From Torymus aiolomorphi (taxonomy: Eukaryota; Arthropoda; Insecta; Hymenoptera; Torymidae), in NCBI GenBank assembly GCA_036365515.1, contig CM070875.1:104574628-104638627 (forward strand): DNA of 64,000 nt. Reading direction: 5' to 3'. This document shows, one piece after another, positions 14,401 to 28,749 of this stretch (the stretch's first letter is position 1; every line of letters starts with the position of its first letter). The notes under the pieces are model-generated. The model worked only from the letters and a program-made list of their open reading frames with translations, had not been told where the DNA came from and did no database searches. The position numbers were made by a program, and so were the translations under genes.

Positions 14401-16852
14401 CAAATACGCTGTATTATCAACTTTTTGGGCCCGTTTGGAAATGTTCCGGGAGTTTATTTTCTTCTTAATTTTTTACATGTAGCTTGTGTTGCTAGAAAGT
14501 AATTTCCACGATAAAAAGTTTGGAAATGCCTAAAGCCGCTGAGGGAGAATTTTTTTTTCTTACAAACACGCTGTTTGTCACCTCTTTGGGCCCGTTTGGA
14601 AATGTTCCGGGGAGTTTATTTTCTTCTTAATTTTTTTAGATGTAGCTTGTGCTGCTAGAAAGTAATGTTCGCGATAAAAAGTTTGGAAATGCCCAAAGCC
14701 GCCGAGTGAGAATTTTTTTTCCTGCAAATACGCTGTATTATCAACTTTTTGGGCCCGTTTGGAAATGTTCCGGGGAGTTTATTTTCTTCTTAATTTTTTT
14801 ACATGTAGCTTGTGTTACTAGAAAGTAATTTCCACGATAAAAAGTTTGGAAATGCCCAAAGCCGCTGAGGGAGAATTTTTTTTTTCTTACAAACACGCTG
14901 TTTGTTACTTTTTGGGCCCGTTTGGAAATGTTCCGGGTAGTTTATTTTCTTCTTAATTTTTTTACATGTAGCTTGTGTTGCTAGAAAGTAATTTCCACGA
15001 TAAAAAGTTTGGAAATGCCCAAAGCCGCTGAGGATGAATTTTTTTTTCTTACAAACACGCTGTTTGTCACCTATTTGGGCCCGTTTGGAAATGTTCCGGG
15101 GAGTTTATTTTCTTCTTAATTTTTTTACATGTAGCTTGTGCTGCTAGAAAGTAATGTTCGCGATAAAAAGTTTGGAAATGCCCAAAGCCGCCGAGTGAGA
15201 ATTTTTTTCCTGCAAATACGCTGTATTATCAACTTTTGGGCCCGTTTGGAAATGTTCCGGGGAGTTTATTTTCTTCTTAATATTTTTACATGTAGCTTGT
15301 GTTGCTAGAAAGTAATTTCCACGATAAAAAGTTTGGAAATGCCCAAAGCCGATGAGGGAGAATTTTTTTTCTTACAAACACGCTGTTTGTCACCTTTTTG
15401 GGCCCGATTGGAAATGTTCCGGGAGTTTATTTTCTTCTTAATTTTTTTACATGTAGCTTGTGCTGCTAGAAAGTAATGTTCGCGATAAAAAGTTTGGAAA
15501 TGCCCAAAGCCGCCGAGTGAGAATTTTTTTTCTGCAAATACGCTGTATTATCAACTTTTTGGGCCCGTTTGGAAATGTTCCGGGAGTTTATTTTCTTCTT
15601 AATTTTTTACATGTAGCTTGTGTTGCTAGAAAATAATTTCTACGATAAAAAGTTTGGAAATGCCTAAAGCCGTTGAGGAGAACTTTTTTCTTACGAACAC
15701 GCTGTTTGTCACCTCTTTGGGCCCGTTTGGAAATGTTCCGGGGAGTTTATTTTCTTCTTAATTTTTTTACATGTAGCTTGTGCTGCTAGAAAGTAATGTT
15801 CGCGATAAAAAGTTTGGAAATGCCCAAAGCCGCCGAGTGAGAATTTTTTTTCCTGCAAATACGCTGTATTATCAACTTTTTGGGCCCGTTTGGAAATGTT
15901 CCGGGAAGTTTATTTTCTTCTTAATTTTTTTACATGTAGCTTGTGTTGCTAGAAAGTAATTTCCACGATAAAAAGTTTGGAAATGCCCAAAGCCGCTGAG
16001 GGAGAATTTTTTTTTCTTACAAACACGCTGTTTGTCACCTTTTTGGGCCCGTTTGGAAATGTTCCGGGTAGTTTATTTTCTTCTTAATTTTTTTACATGT
16101 AGCTTGTGCTGCTAGAAAGTAATGTTCGCGATAAAAAGTTTGGAAATGCCCAAAGCCGCCGAGTGAGAATTTTTTTTCCTGCAAATACGCTGTATTATCA
16201 ACTTTTGGGCCCGTTTCGAAATGTTCCGGGAGTTTATTTTCTTCTTAATTTTTTACATGTAGCTTGTGTTGCTAGAAAGTAATTTCCACGATGAAAAGTT
16301 TGGAAATGCCCAAAGCCGCTGAGGGAGAATTTTTTTTCTTACAAACACGCTGTTTGTCACCTTTTTGGGCCCGTTTGGAAATGTTCCGGGGAATTTATTT
16401 TCTTCTTAATTTTTTTACATGTAACTTGTGCTGCTAGAAAGTAATGTTCGCGATAAAAAGTTTGGAAAATCTCAAAGCCGCCGAGGGAGAATTTTTTTTT
16501 ATTGCATTTTTACATCTACCCTGTATAATCACCCGTTTGGGGTGGTTTTGGGGTGGGTATAATTTGATATCGGTTTATATCAATTATTTTTGATGAATTC
16601 TTGTGTTATTTACAATATCTGGTGTCATTCTCCCTGAGAAATTTGATTTTAGAAAAATGGAATTTTCGTTCTCTTAGGTTGTCTTACGAATTCCGTGTTA
16701 GGGGTGGGGGGTAGTTTGGAATTGATTTATTTTGATCAATTTTCATGTATTCTTCCATTATTTGCAGTATATTATGCTATTCATGTGGAAAAAAGGTGTT
16801 TTTCGAAAATCTAATTTTCGTTGGATCGCAACGTTGCAAACTTTAAACCCAT
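8435..16852. repeat. super-repeat copy 2 (A block, B block, spacer)
   Basis: This is the fullest-looking unit. Family A covers about 8,435-10,000, family B about 10,003-16,499 and the spacer 16,500-16,852. It shares private variants with copy 1 in the same order. Examples are the TTTGTACCCG variant (4,862 and 13,284), the GAGTAAAAA variant (5,465 and 13,892) and the paired GTTGAGG...GAAC variants (5,290/7,247 and 13,730/15,673). Confidence 0.85.
16500..16852. repeat. satellite spacer, copy 2
   Basis: This is a near-identical copy of the spacer at 8,081-8,434, ending in the same MITE-terminus-like sequence followed directly by GGGGGTTTTCC of the next A monomer. Confidence 0.85.
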
Positions 16853-19800
16853 GGGGGTTTTCCGGGGAGTCAATTTGGTTCGTAATTTTTTTATAGCGAG
16901 TTCTTATGCTCAAACAGTAATTCCAGCATTAAAAAGTTTGGAAATGCCAGACACCGAGCAGTGAGAATTTTTTTTCCGTCACGACCCCTATATATCTGAT
17001 TATATAATCAGCTGTTTGGGGGTTTTCCGGGGAGTCGATTTGGTTCGTAATTTTTTTACAGGGAGTTTTTATGCTCAAAAAGTAATTCCAGCTTTAAAAA
17101 GTTTGGAAATGCCAGACACCGAGCAGTGAGAATTTTTTTTGCGTCACGACCCCTATATATCTGATTATATAATCATCTGTTTGGGGGTTTTCCGGGGAGT
17201 CGATTTGGTTCGTAATTTTTTTACGAGTACTTTGTGTGCTCATAAAATAATTTCAGCTATAACAAGTTTGGAAATGACAAGCGCCGCTGAGAGAGAATTT
17301 TTTTTCCGTCACGACCCCTATATAATCGGCTGTTTGGGGGTTTTCCGGGGAGTCGATTTGGTTCGTAATTTTTTTATAGGGAGTTCTTATGCCCAAAAAG
17401 TAATTCCAGCATTAAAAAGTTTGGAAATGCCAGACACCGAGCAGTGAGAATTTTTTTCCGTCACGACCCCTATATATCTGATTATATAATCAGCTGTTTG
17501 GGGGTTTTCCGGGGAGTCGATTTGGTTCGTAATTTTTTTACGAGTAGTTTGTGTGCTCATAAAATAATTTCAGCGATAAAAAGTTTGGAAATGCCAAGCG
17601 CCGCTGAGAGAGAATTTTTTTCCGTCACGACCCCTATATATCAGATTATATAATTGTCTGTTTGGGGTTTTCCGGGAGTCGATTTGGTTCGTAATTTTTT
17701 TACGAGTAGTTTGTGTGCTCATAAAATAATTCCAGCAATAAAAAGTTTGGAAATGCCAAGCGCCGCTGAAAGAGAATTTTTTTTCAGTCACGGCCCCTAT
17801 ATAATAAGCTGTTTGGATGTTTTCCGGGAGTCAATTTGGTTCGTAATTTTTTTATAGCGAGTTCTTATGCTCAAACAGTAATTCCAGCATTAAAAAGTTT
17901 GGAAATGCCAGACACCGAGCAGTGAGAATTTTTTTTCCGTCACGACTCCTATATATCTGATTATATAATCAGCTGTTTGGGGGTTTTCCGGGGAGTCGAT
18001 TTGGTTCGTAATTTTTTTACAGGGAGTTTTTATGCTCAAAAAGTAATTCCAGCTTTAAAAAGTTTGGAAATGCCAGACACCGAGCAGTGAGAATTTTTTT
18101 TGCGTCACGACCCCTATATATCTGATTATATAATCAGCTGTTTGGGGGTTTTCCGGGTAGTCGATTTGGTTCATAATTTTTTTACGAGTAGTTTGTGTGT
18201 TCATAAAATAATTTCAGCGATAAAAAGTTTGGAAATGCCAAACGTCGCTGGGAGAGAATTTTTCTTCGGTCACGTCCCCTATATACCCGAATATATAATC
18301 AGCTGTTTGGGGGGTTTCCGGGGAGTCGATTTGGTTCGTAATTCTTTTACGAGTAGTTTGTGTGCTCATAAAATAATTCCAGCGATAAAAAGTTTGGAAA
18401 TGCCCAAAGCCGCCGAGTGAGAATATTTTTTCCTGCAAATACGCTGTATTATCAACTTTTTGGGCCCGTTTGGAAATGTTCCGGGGAGTTTATTTTCTTC
18501 TTAATTTTTTTACATGTAGCTTGTGTTGCTAGAAAGTAATTTCCACGATAAAAAGTTTGGAAATGCCCAAAGCCGCTGAGGGAGAATTTTTTTTTCTACA
18601 AACACACTGTGTGTCACCTTTTTGGGCCCGTTTGGAAATGTTCCGGGAGTTTATTTTCTTCTTAATTTTTTTACATGTAGCTTGTGCTGCTAGAAAGTAA
18701 TGTTCGCGATAAAAAGTTTGGAAATGCCCAAAGCCGCCGAGTGAGAATTTTTTTTCCTGCAAATAAGCTGTATTATCAACTTTTTGGGCCCGTTTGGAAA
18801 TGTTCCGGGGAGTTTATTTTCTTCTTAATTTTTTACATGTAGCTTGTGTTGCTAGAAAGTAATTTCCACGATAAAAAGTTTGGAAATGCCCAAAGCCGCT
18901 GAGGGAGAATTTTTTTTCTTACAAACACGCTGTTTGTCACCTTTTTGGGCCCGTTTGGAAATGTTCCGGGAATTCATTTTCTTCTTAATTTTTTACATGT
19001 AACTTGTGCTGCTAGAAAGTAATGTTCGCGATAAAAAGTTTGGAAATGCCCAAAGCCGCCGAGTGAGAATTTTTTTTCCTGCAAATACGCTGTATTATCA
19101 ACTTTTTGGGCCCGTTTGGAAATGTTCCGGGTAGTTTATTTTCTTCTTAATTTTTTTACATGTAGCTTGTGTTGCTAGAAAGTAATTTCCACGATAAAAT
19201 GTTTGGAAATACCCAAAAGCGCCGAGGAGAATTTTTTTTTCTTACAAACACGCTGTTTGTCACCTTTTTGGGCACGTTTGGAAATGTTCCGGGGAGTTTA
19301 TTTTCTTCTTAATTTTTTTACATGTAGCTTGTGCTGCTAGAAAGTAATGTTCGCGATAAAAAGTTTGGAAATGCCCAAAGCCGCCGAGTGAGAATTTTTT
19401 TCCTGCAAATACGCTGTATTATCAACTTTTTGGGCCCGTTTGGAAATGTTCCGGGGAGTTTATTTTCTTCTTAATTTTTTTACATGTAGCTTGTGTTGCT
19501 AGAAAGTAATTTCCACGATAAAAAGTTTGGAAATGCCCAAAGCCGCTGAGGGAGAATTTTTTTTTCTTACAAACACGCTGTTTGTCACGTTTTTGGGCCC
19601 GTTTGGAAATGTTCCGGGGAGTTTATTTTCTTCTTAATTTTTTTACATGTAGCTTGTGCTGCTAGAAAGTAATGTTCGCGATAAAAAGTTTGGAAATGCC
19701 CAAAGCCGCCGAGTGAGAATTTTTTTTCCTGCAAATACGCTGTATTATCAACTTTTTGGGCCCGTTTGGAAATGTTCCGGGGAGTTTATTTTCTTCTTAA

Positions 19801-22800
19801 TTTTTTTACATGCAGCTTGTGTTGCTAGAAAGTAATTTCCACGATAAAAAGTTTGGAAATGCCTAAAGCCGCTGCGGGAGAATTTTTTTTTCTTACAAAC
19901 ACGCTGTTTGTCACCTCTTTGGGCCCGTTTGGAAATGTTCCGGGGAGTTTATTTTCTTCTTAATTTTTTTACATGTAGCTTGTGCTGCTAGAAAGTAATG
20001 TTCGCGATAAAAAGTTTGGAAATACCCAAAGCCGCTGAGTGAGAATTTTTTTTCCTGCAAATACGCTGTATTATCAAATTTTGGGCCCGTTTGGAAATGT
20101 TCCGGGGAGTTTATTTTCTTCTTAATTTTTTTACATGTAGCTTGTGTTGCTAGAAAGTAATTTCCACGATAAAAATTTTGGAAATACCTAAAGCCGCTGA
20201 GGGAGAATTTTTTTTTCTTACAAACACGCTGTTTGTCACCTCTTTGGGCCCGTTTGGAAATGTTCCGGGGAGTTTATTTTCTTCATAATTTTTTTACATG
20301 TAGCTTGTGCTGCTAGAAAGTAATGTTCGCGATAAAAAGTTTGGAAATGCCCAAAGCCGCCGAGTGAGAATTTTTTTCCTGCAAATACGCTGTATTATCA
20401 ACTTTTTAGGCCCGTTTGGAAATGTTCCGGGGAGTTTATTTTCTTCTTAATTTTTTTACATGTAGCTTGTGTTGCTAGAAAGTAATTTCCACGATAAAAA
20501 GTTTGGAAATGCCCAAAGCCGCTGAGGGAGAATTTTTTTTTCTTACAAACACGCTGTTTGTCACCTTTTTGGGCCCGTTTGGAAATGTTCCAGGACGTAT
20601 ATTTTCTTCTTAATTTTTTTACATGTAGCTTGTGCTGCTAGAAAGTAATGTTCGCGATAAAAAGTTTGGAAATGCCCAAAGCCGCCGAGTGAGAATTTTT
20701 TTTCCTGCATATACGCTGTATTATCAACTTTTTGGGCCCGTTTGGAAATGTTCCGGGGAGTTTATTTTCTTCTTAATATTTTTACATGTAGCTTGTGTTG
20801 CTAGAAAGTAATTTCCACGATAAAAAGTTTGGAAATGCCCAAAGCCGCTGAGGGAGAATTTTTTTTCTTACAAACACGCTGTTTGTCACCTTTTGGGCCC
20901 GTTTGGAAATGTTCCGGGAGTTTATTTTCTTCTTAATTTTTTTACATGTAGCTTGTGTTGCTAGAAAGTAATTTCCACGATAAAAATTTTGGAAATGCCT
21001 AAAGCCGCTGAGGGAGAATTTTTTTTCTTACAAACACGCTGTTTGTCACCTCTTTGGGCCCGTTTGGAAATGTTCCGGGAGTTTATTTTCTTCTTAATTT
21101 TTTTACATGTAGCTTGTGCTGCTAGAAAGTAATGTTCGCGATAAAAAGTTTGGAAATGCCCAAAGCCGCCGAGTGAGAATTTTTTTTCCTGCAAATACGC
21201 TGTATTATCAACTTTTTGGGCCCGTTTGGAAATGTTCCGGGGAGTTTATTTTCTTCTTAATTTTTTTACATGTAGCTTGTGTTGCTAGAAAGTAATTTCC
21301 ACGATAAAAAGTTTGGAAATGCCCAAAGCCGCTGAGGGAGAATTTTTTTTTTCTTACAAACACGCTGTTTGTCACCTTTTTGTACCCGTTTGGAAATGTT
21401 CCGGGGAGTTTATTTTCTTCTTAATTTTTTTACATATAGCTTGTGCTGCTATAAAGTAATGTTCGCGATAAAAAGTTTGGAACTGCCCCAAGCCGCCGAG
21501 TGAGAATTTTTTTTCCTGCAAATACGCTGTATTATCAACTTTTTGGGCCCGTTTGGAAATGTTCCGGGGAGTTTATTTTCTTCTTAATTTTTTTACATGT
21601 AGCTTGTGCTGCTAGAAAGTAATGTTCGCGATAAAAAGTTTGGATATGCCCAAAGCCGCCGAGTGAGAATTTTTATTCCTGCAAATACGCTGTATTATCA
21701 ACTTTTTGGGCCCGTTTGGAAATGTTCCGGGGAGTTTATTTTCTTCTTAATTTTTTTACATGTAGCTTGTGTTGCTAGAAAATAATTTCTACGATAAAAA
21801 GTTTGGAAATGCCTAAAGCCGTTGAGGGAGAACTTTTTTTTCTTACGAACACGCTGTTTGTCACCTCTTTATGCCCGTTTGGAAATGTTCCGGTGAGTTT
21901 ATTTTCTTCTTAATTTTTTTACATGTAGCTTGTGCTGCTAGAAAGTAATGTTCGCGATAAAAAGTTTGGAAATGCCCAAAGCCGCCGAGTAAAAATTTTT
22001 TTTCCTGCAAATACGCTGTATTATCAACTTTTTGGGCCCGTTTGGAAATGTTCCGGGGAGTTTATTTTCTTCTTAACTTTTTTACATGTAGCTTGTGTTG
22101 CTAGAAAGTAATTTCCACGATAAAAAGTTTGGAAATGCCCAAAGCCGCTGAGGGAGAATTTTTTTTTCTTACAAACACGCTGTTTGTCACCTTTTTGGGC
22201 CCGTTTGGAAATGTTCCGGGGAGTTTATTTTCTTCTTAATTTTTTTACATGTAGCTTGTGTTGCTAGAAAGTAATTTCCACGATAAAAAGTTTGGAAATG
22301 CCTAAAGCCGCTGAGGGAGAATTTTTTTTTCTTACAAACACGCTGTTTGTCACCTCTTTGGGCCCGTTTGGAAATGTTCCGGGGAGTTTATTTTCTTCTT
22401 AATTTTTTTACATGTAGCTTGTGCTGCTAGAAAGTAATGTTCGCGATAAAAAGTTTGGAAATGCCCAAAGCCGCCGAGTGAGAATTTTTTTCCTGCAAAT
22501 ACGCTGTATTATCAACTTGGGCCCGTTTGGAAATGTTCCGGGGAGTTTATTTTCTTCTTAATTTTTTTACATGTAGCTTGTGTTGCTAGAAAGTAATTTC
22601 CACGATAAAAAGTTTGGAAATGCCCAAAGCCGCTGAGGGAGAATTTTTTTTTTCTTACAAACACGCTGTTTGTCACCTTTTTGTACCCGTTTGGAAATGT
22701 TCCGGGGAGTTTATTTTCTTCTTAATTTTTTTACATATAGCTTGTGCTGCTATAAAGTAATGTTCGCGATAAAAAGTTTGGAACTGCCCCAAGCCGCCGA

Positions 22801-25800
22801 GTGAGAATTTTTTTTCCTGCAAATACGCTGTATTATCAACTTTTTGGGCCCGTTTGGAAATGTTCCGGGGAGTTTATTTTCTTCTTAATTTTTTACATGT
22901 AGCTTGTGCTGCTAGAAAGTAATGTTCGCGATAAAAAGTTTGGATATGCCCAAAGCCGCCGAGTGAGAATTTTTTTCCTGCAAATACGCTGTATTATCAA
23001 CTTTTTGGGCCCGTTTGGAAATGTTCCGGGGAGTTTATTTTCTTCTTAATTTTTTTACATGTAGCTTGTGTTGCTAGAAAATAATTTCTACGATAAAAAG
23101 TTTGGAAATGCCTAAAGCCGTTGAGGGAGAACTTTTTTTTCTTACGAACACGCTGTTTGTCACCTCTTTATGCCCGTTTGGAAATGTTCCGGTGAGTTTA
23201 TTTTCTTCTTAATTTTTTTACATGTAGCTTGTGCTGCTAGAAAGTAATGTTCGCGATAAAAAGTTTGGAAATGCCCAAAGCCGCCGAGTAAAAATTTTTT
23301 TCCTGCAAATACGCTGTATTATCAACTTTTTGGGCCCGTTTGGAAATGTTCCGGGGAGTTTATTTTCTTCTTAACTTTTTTACATGTAGCTTGTGTTGCT
23401 AGAAAGTAATTTCCACGATAAAAAGTTTGGAAATGCCCAAAGCCGCTGAGGGAGAATTTTTTTTCTTACAAACACGCTGTTTGTCACCTTTTTGGGCCCG
23501 TTTGGAAATGTTCCGGGGAGTTTATTTTCTTCTTAATTTTTTTACATGTAGCTTGTGTTGCTAGAAAGTAATTTCCACGATAAAAAGTTTGGAAATGCCT
23601 AAAGCCGCTGAGGGAGAATTTTTTTTTCTTACAAACACGCTGTTTGTCACCGCTTTGGGCCCGTTTGGAAATGTTCCGGGGAGTTTATTTTCTTCTTAAT
23701 TTTTTTACATGTAGCTTGTGCTGCTAGAAAGTAATGTCCGCGATAAAAAGTTTGGAAATGCCCAAAGCCGCCGAGTGAGAATTTTTTTTCCTGCAAATAC
23801 GCTGTATTATCAACTTTTTGGGCCCGTTTGGAAATGTTCCGGGTAGTTTATTTTCTTCTTAATTTTTTTACATGTAGCTTGTGTTGCTAGAAAGTAATTT
23901 CCACGATAAAAAGTTTGGAAATGCCTAAAGCCGCTGAGGGAGAATTTTTTTTCTTACAAACACGCTGTTTGTCACCTCTTTGGGCCCGTTTGGAAATGTT
24001 CCGGGTAGTTTATTTTCTTCTTAATTTTTTAGATGTAGCTTGTGCTGGTAGAAAGTAATGTGCGCGATAAAAAGTTTGGAAATGCCCAAAGCCGCCGAGT
24101 GAGAATTTTTTTTCCTGCAAATACGCTGTATTATCAACTTTTTGGGCCCGTTTGGAAATGTTCCGGGGAGTTTATTTTCTTCTTAATTTTTTTACATGTA
24201 GCTTGTGTTACTAGAAAGTAATTTCCACGATAAAAAGTTTGGAAATGCCCAAAGCCGCTGAGGGAGAATTTTTTTTTTCTTACAAACACGCTGTTTGTTA
24301 CTTTTTGGGCCCGTTTGGAAATGTTCCGGGTAGTTTATTTTCTTCTTAATTTTTTTACATGTAGCTTGTGTTGCTAGAAAGTAATTTCCACGATAAAAAG
24401 TTTGGAAATGCCCAAAGCCGCTGAGGGAGAATTTTTTTTTTCTTACAAACACGCTGTTTGTCACCTATTTGGGCCCGTTTGGAAATGTTCCGGGGAGTTT
24501 ATTTTCTTCTTAATTTTTTTACATGTAGCTTGTGCTGCTAGAAAGTAATGTTCGCGATAAAAAGTTTGGAAATGCCCAAAGCCGCCGAGTGAGAATTTTT
24601 TTTCCTGCAAATACGCTGTATTATCAACTTTTTGGGCCCGTTTGGAAATGTTCCGGGGAGTTTATTTTCTTCTTAATATTTTTACATGTAGCTTGTGTTG
24701 CTAGAAAGTAATTTCCACGATAAAAAGTTTGCAAATGCCCAAACCCGATCAGGGAGAATTTTTTTCTTACAAACACGCTGTTTGTCACCTTTTTGGGCCC
24801 GATTGGAAATGTTCCGGGGAGTTTATTTTCTTCTTAATTTTTTTACATGTAGCTTGTGCTGCTAGAAAGTAATGTTCGCGATAAAAAGTTTGGAAATGCC
24901 CAAAGCCGCCGAGTGAGAATTTTTTTTTCTGCAAATACGCTGTATTATCAACTTTTTGGGCCCGTTTGGAAATGTTCCGGGGAGTTTATTTTCTTCTTAA
25001 TTTTTTTACATGTAGCTTGTGTTGCTAGAAAATAATTTCTACGATAAAAAGTTTGGAAATGCCTAAAGCCGTTGAGGGAGAACTTTTTTTTCTTACGAAC
25101 ACGCTGTTTGTCACCTCTTTGGGCCCGTTTGGAAATGTTCCGGTGAGTTTATTTTCTTCTTAATTTTTTTACATGTAGCTTGTGCTGCTAGAAAGTAATG
25201 TTCGCGATAAAAAGTTTGGAAATGCCCAAAGCCGCCGAGTAAAAATTTTTTTTCCTGCAAATACGCTGTATTATCAACTTTTTGGGCCCGTTTGGAAATG
25301 TTCCGGGGAGTTTATTTTCTTCTTAACTTTTTTACATGTAGCTTGTGTTGCTAGAAAGTAATTTCCACGATAAAAAGTTTGGAAATGCCCAAAGCCGCTG
25401 AGGGAGAATTTTTTTTTCTTACAAACACGCTGTTTGTCACCTTTTTGGGCCCGTTTGGAAATGTTCCGGGGAGTTTATTTTCTTCTTAATTTTTTTACAT
25501 GTAGCTTGTGTTGCTAGAAAGTAATTTCCACGATAAAAAGTTTGGAAATGCCTAAAGCCGCTGAGGGAGAATTTTTTTTCTTACAAACACGCTGTTTGTC
25601 ACCTCTTTGGGCGCGTTTGGAAATGTTCCGGGAGTTTATTTTCTTCTTAATTTTTTACATGTAGCTTGTGCTGCTAGAAAGTAATGTCCGCGATAAAAAG
25701 TTTGGAAATGCCCAAAGCCGCCGAGTGAGAATTTTTTTTCCTGCAAATACGCTGTATTATCAACTTTTTGGGCCCGTTTGGAAATGTTCCGGGGAGTTTA

Positions 25801-27065
25801 TTTTCTTCTTAATTTTTTTGCATGTAGCTTGTGTTGCTAGAAAGTAATTTCCACGATAAAAAGTTTGGAAATGCCTAAAGCCGCTGAGGGAGAATTTTTT
25901 TTTCTTACAAACACGCTGTTTGTCACCTCTTTGGGCCCGTTTGGAAATGTTCCGGGGAGTTTATTTTCTTCTTAATTTTTTTAGATGTAGCTTGTGCTGC
26001 TAGAAAGTAATGTTCGCGATAAAAAGTTTGGAAATGCCCAAAGCCGCCGAGTGAGAATTTTTTTTCCTGCAAATACGCTGTATTATCAACTTTTTGGGCC
26101 CGTTTGGAAATGTTCCGGGAGTTTATTTTCTTCTTAATTTTTTTACATGTAGCTTGTGTTGCTAGAAAGTAATTTCCACGATAAAAAGTTTGGAAATGCC
26201 CAAAGCCGCTGAGGGAGAATTTTTTTTCTTACAAACACGCTGTTTGTCACCTTTTTGGGCCCGTTTGGAAATGTTCCGGGTAGTTTATTTTCTTCTTAAT
26301 TTTTTTACATGTAGCTTGTGCTGCTAGAAAGTAATGTTCGCGATAAAAAGTTTGGAAATGCCCAAAGCCGCCGAGTGAGAATTTTTTTCCTGCAAATACG
26401 CTGTATTATCAACTTTTTGGGCCCGTTTGGAAATGTTCCGGGAGTTTATTTTCTTCTTAATTTTTTTACATGTAGCTTGTGTTGCTAGAAAGTAATTTCC
26501 ACGATAAAAAGTTTGGAAATGCCCAAAGCCGCTGAGGGAGAATTTTTTTCTTACAAACACGCTGTTTGTCACCTTTTTGGGCCCGTTTGGAAATGTTCCG
26601 GGGAATTTATTTTCTTCTTAATTTTTTTACATGTAACTTGTGCTGCTAGAAAGTAATGTTCGCGATAAAAAGTTTGGAAAATCTCAAAGCCGCCGAGGGA
26701 GAATTTTTTTTTTATTGCATTTTTACATCTACCCTGTATAATCACCCGTTTGGGGTGGTTTTGGGGGTGGGTATAATTTGATATCGGTTTATATCAATTA
26801 TTTTTGATGAATTCTTGTGTTATTTACAATATCTGGTGTCATTCTCCCTGAGAAATTTGATTTTAGAAAAATGGAATTTTCGTTCTCTTAGGTTGTCTTA
26901 CGAATTCCGTGTTAGGGGTGGGGGTAGTTTGGAATTGATTTATTTTGATCAATTTTCATGTATTCTTCCATTATTTGCAGTATATTATGCTATTCATGTG
27001 GAAAAAAGGTGTTTTTCGAAAATCTAATTTTCGTTGGATCGCAACGTTGCAAACTTTAAACCCAT
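16853..27065. repeat. super-repeat copy 3, expanded
   Basis: The A block is about 16,853-18,429, the B block about 18,430-26,712 and the spacer 26,713-27,065. It is about 1.8 kb longer than copy 2. The TTTGTACCCG variant appears twice, 1,300 bp apart (about 21,383 and 22,683). The GAGTAAAAA variant appears three times (about 21,990, 23,287 and 25,243) against once in each other copy. This is what unequal crossing-over within the B block would leave. Part of the gain is offset by loss of roughly one dimer early in the block. Confidence 0.8.
26713..27065. repeat. satellite spacer, copy 3
   Basis: This third full copy of the spacer has the same start and end as those at 8,081 and 16,500. The spacer encodes no recognisable protein; the short open frame it contains is not conserved in coding terms. 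Confidence 0.85.
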
Positions 27066-28749
27066 GGGGGTTTTCCGGGGAGTCAATTTGGTTCGTAATT
27101 TTTTTATAGCGAGTTCTTATGCTCAAACAGTAATTCCAGCATTAAAAAGTTTGGAAATGCCAGACACCGAGCAGTGAGAATTTTTTTCCGTCACGACCCC
27201 TATATATCTGATTATATAATCAGCTGTTTGGGGTTTTCCGGGGAGTCGATTTGGTTCGTAATTTTTTTACAGGGAGTTTTTATGCTCAAAAAGTAATTCC
27301 AGCTTTAAAAAGTTTGGAAATGCCAGATACCGAGCAGTGAGAATTTTTTTTGCGTCTCGACCCCTATATATCTGATTATATAATCAGATGTTTGGGGTTT
27401 TCCGGGGAGTCGATTTGGTTCGTAATTTTTTACGAGTAGTTTGTGTGCTCATAAAATAATTCCAGCAATAAAAAGTTTGGAAATGCTAAACGCCGCTGAG
27501 AGAGAATTTTTTTTCGGTCACAACCCCTATATATCTGATTATATAATCTGCTGTTTAGGGGGTTTCCGGGTAGTCGATTTGGTTCGTAATTTTTTTACAG
27601 TGAGTTTTTATGCTCAAAAAGTAATTCCAGCTTTAAAAAGTTTGGAAATGCCAGACATCGTGCAGTGAGAATTTTTTTTCCGTCTCGACCCCTATATATC
27701 TGATTATATAATCAGCTGTTTGGGGGTTTTCCGGGGAGTCGATTTGGTTCGTAATTTTTTTACGAGTAGTTTGTGTGCTCATAAAATAATTCCAGCAATA
27801 AAAAGTTTGGAAATACCAAACGCCGCGGAGAGAGAATTTTTTTCCGTTACTACCCCTATATAATCAGCTTTTCGGGGGTGTTCCGGGGAGTCGATTTGGT
27901 TCCTAATTTTTTTGCGGGTATTTTGTATCCTCAGAAAATAATTCCAGCAATAAAAAGTTTGGAAATACCAAACGCCGCGGAGAGAGAATTTTTTTCCGTT
28001 ACTACCCCTATATAATCAGCTTTTTGGGGGTGTTCCGGGAGTTGATTTGGTTCCTAATTTTTTTGCGGGTATTTTGTATCCTCGGAAAATAATTCCAGCA
28101 ATAAAAAGTTTGGAAATACCAAACGCCGCGGAGAGAGAATTTTTTTCCGTTACTACCCCTATATAATCAGCTTTTTGGGGTGTTCCGGGAGTCGATTTGG
28201 TTCCTAATTTTTTGCGGGTATTTTGTATCCTCAGAAAATAATTCCAGCAATAAAAAGTTTGGAAATACCAAACGCCGCGGAGAGAGAATTTTTTTCCGTT
28301 ACTACCCCTATATAATCAGCTTTTTGGGGGTGTTCCGGGAGTTGATTTGGTTCCTAATTTTTTGCGGGTATTTTGTATCCTCGGAAAATAATTCCAGCAA
28401 TAAAAAGTTTGGAAATACCAAACGCCGCGGAGAGAATTTTTTTTTCCGTTACTACCCCTATATAATCAGCTTTTTGGGGGTGTTCCGGGGAGTCGATTTG
28501 GTTCCTAATTTTTTTTTTCGGGTATTTTGTATCCTCAGAAAATAATTCCAGCAATAAAAAGTTTGGAAATACCAAACGCCGCGGAGAGATAATTTTTTTC
28601 CGTTACTACCCCTATATAATCAGCTTTTTGGGGTGTTCCGGGGAGTCGATTTGGTTCCTAATTTTTTTCGGGTATTTTGTATCCTCAGAAAATAATTCCA
28701 GCAATAAAAAGTTTGGAAATACCAAACGCCGCGAAGAGAGAATTTTTTT
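27066..28749. repeat. family A block with a homogenised sub-array
   Basis: Ordinary family A monomers run to about 27,810. From about 27,811 a distinct subtype takes over, with TTGGTTCCTAATTTTTTT, GGGTATTTTGTATCCTC, AATACCAAACGCCGCGG and CCGTTACTACCCC, repeating about every 150 bp to 28,740. These copies resemble each other more than other A monomers, which suggests recent local amplification at the right edge of the array. Confidence 0.8.
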
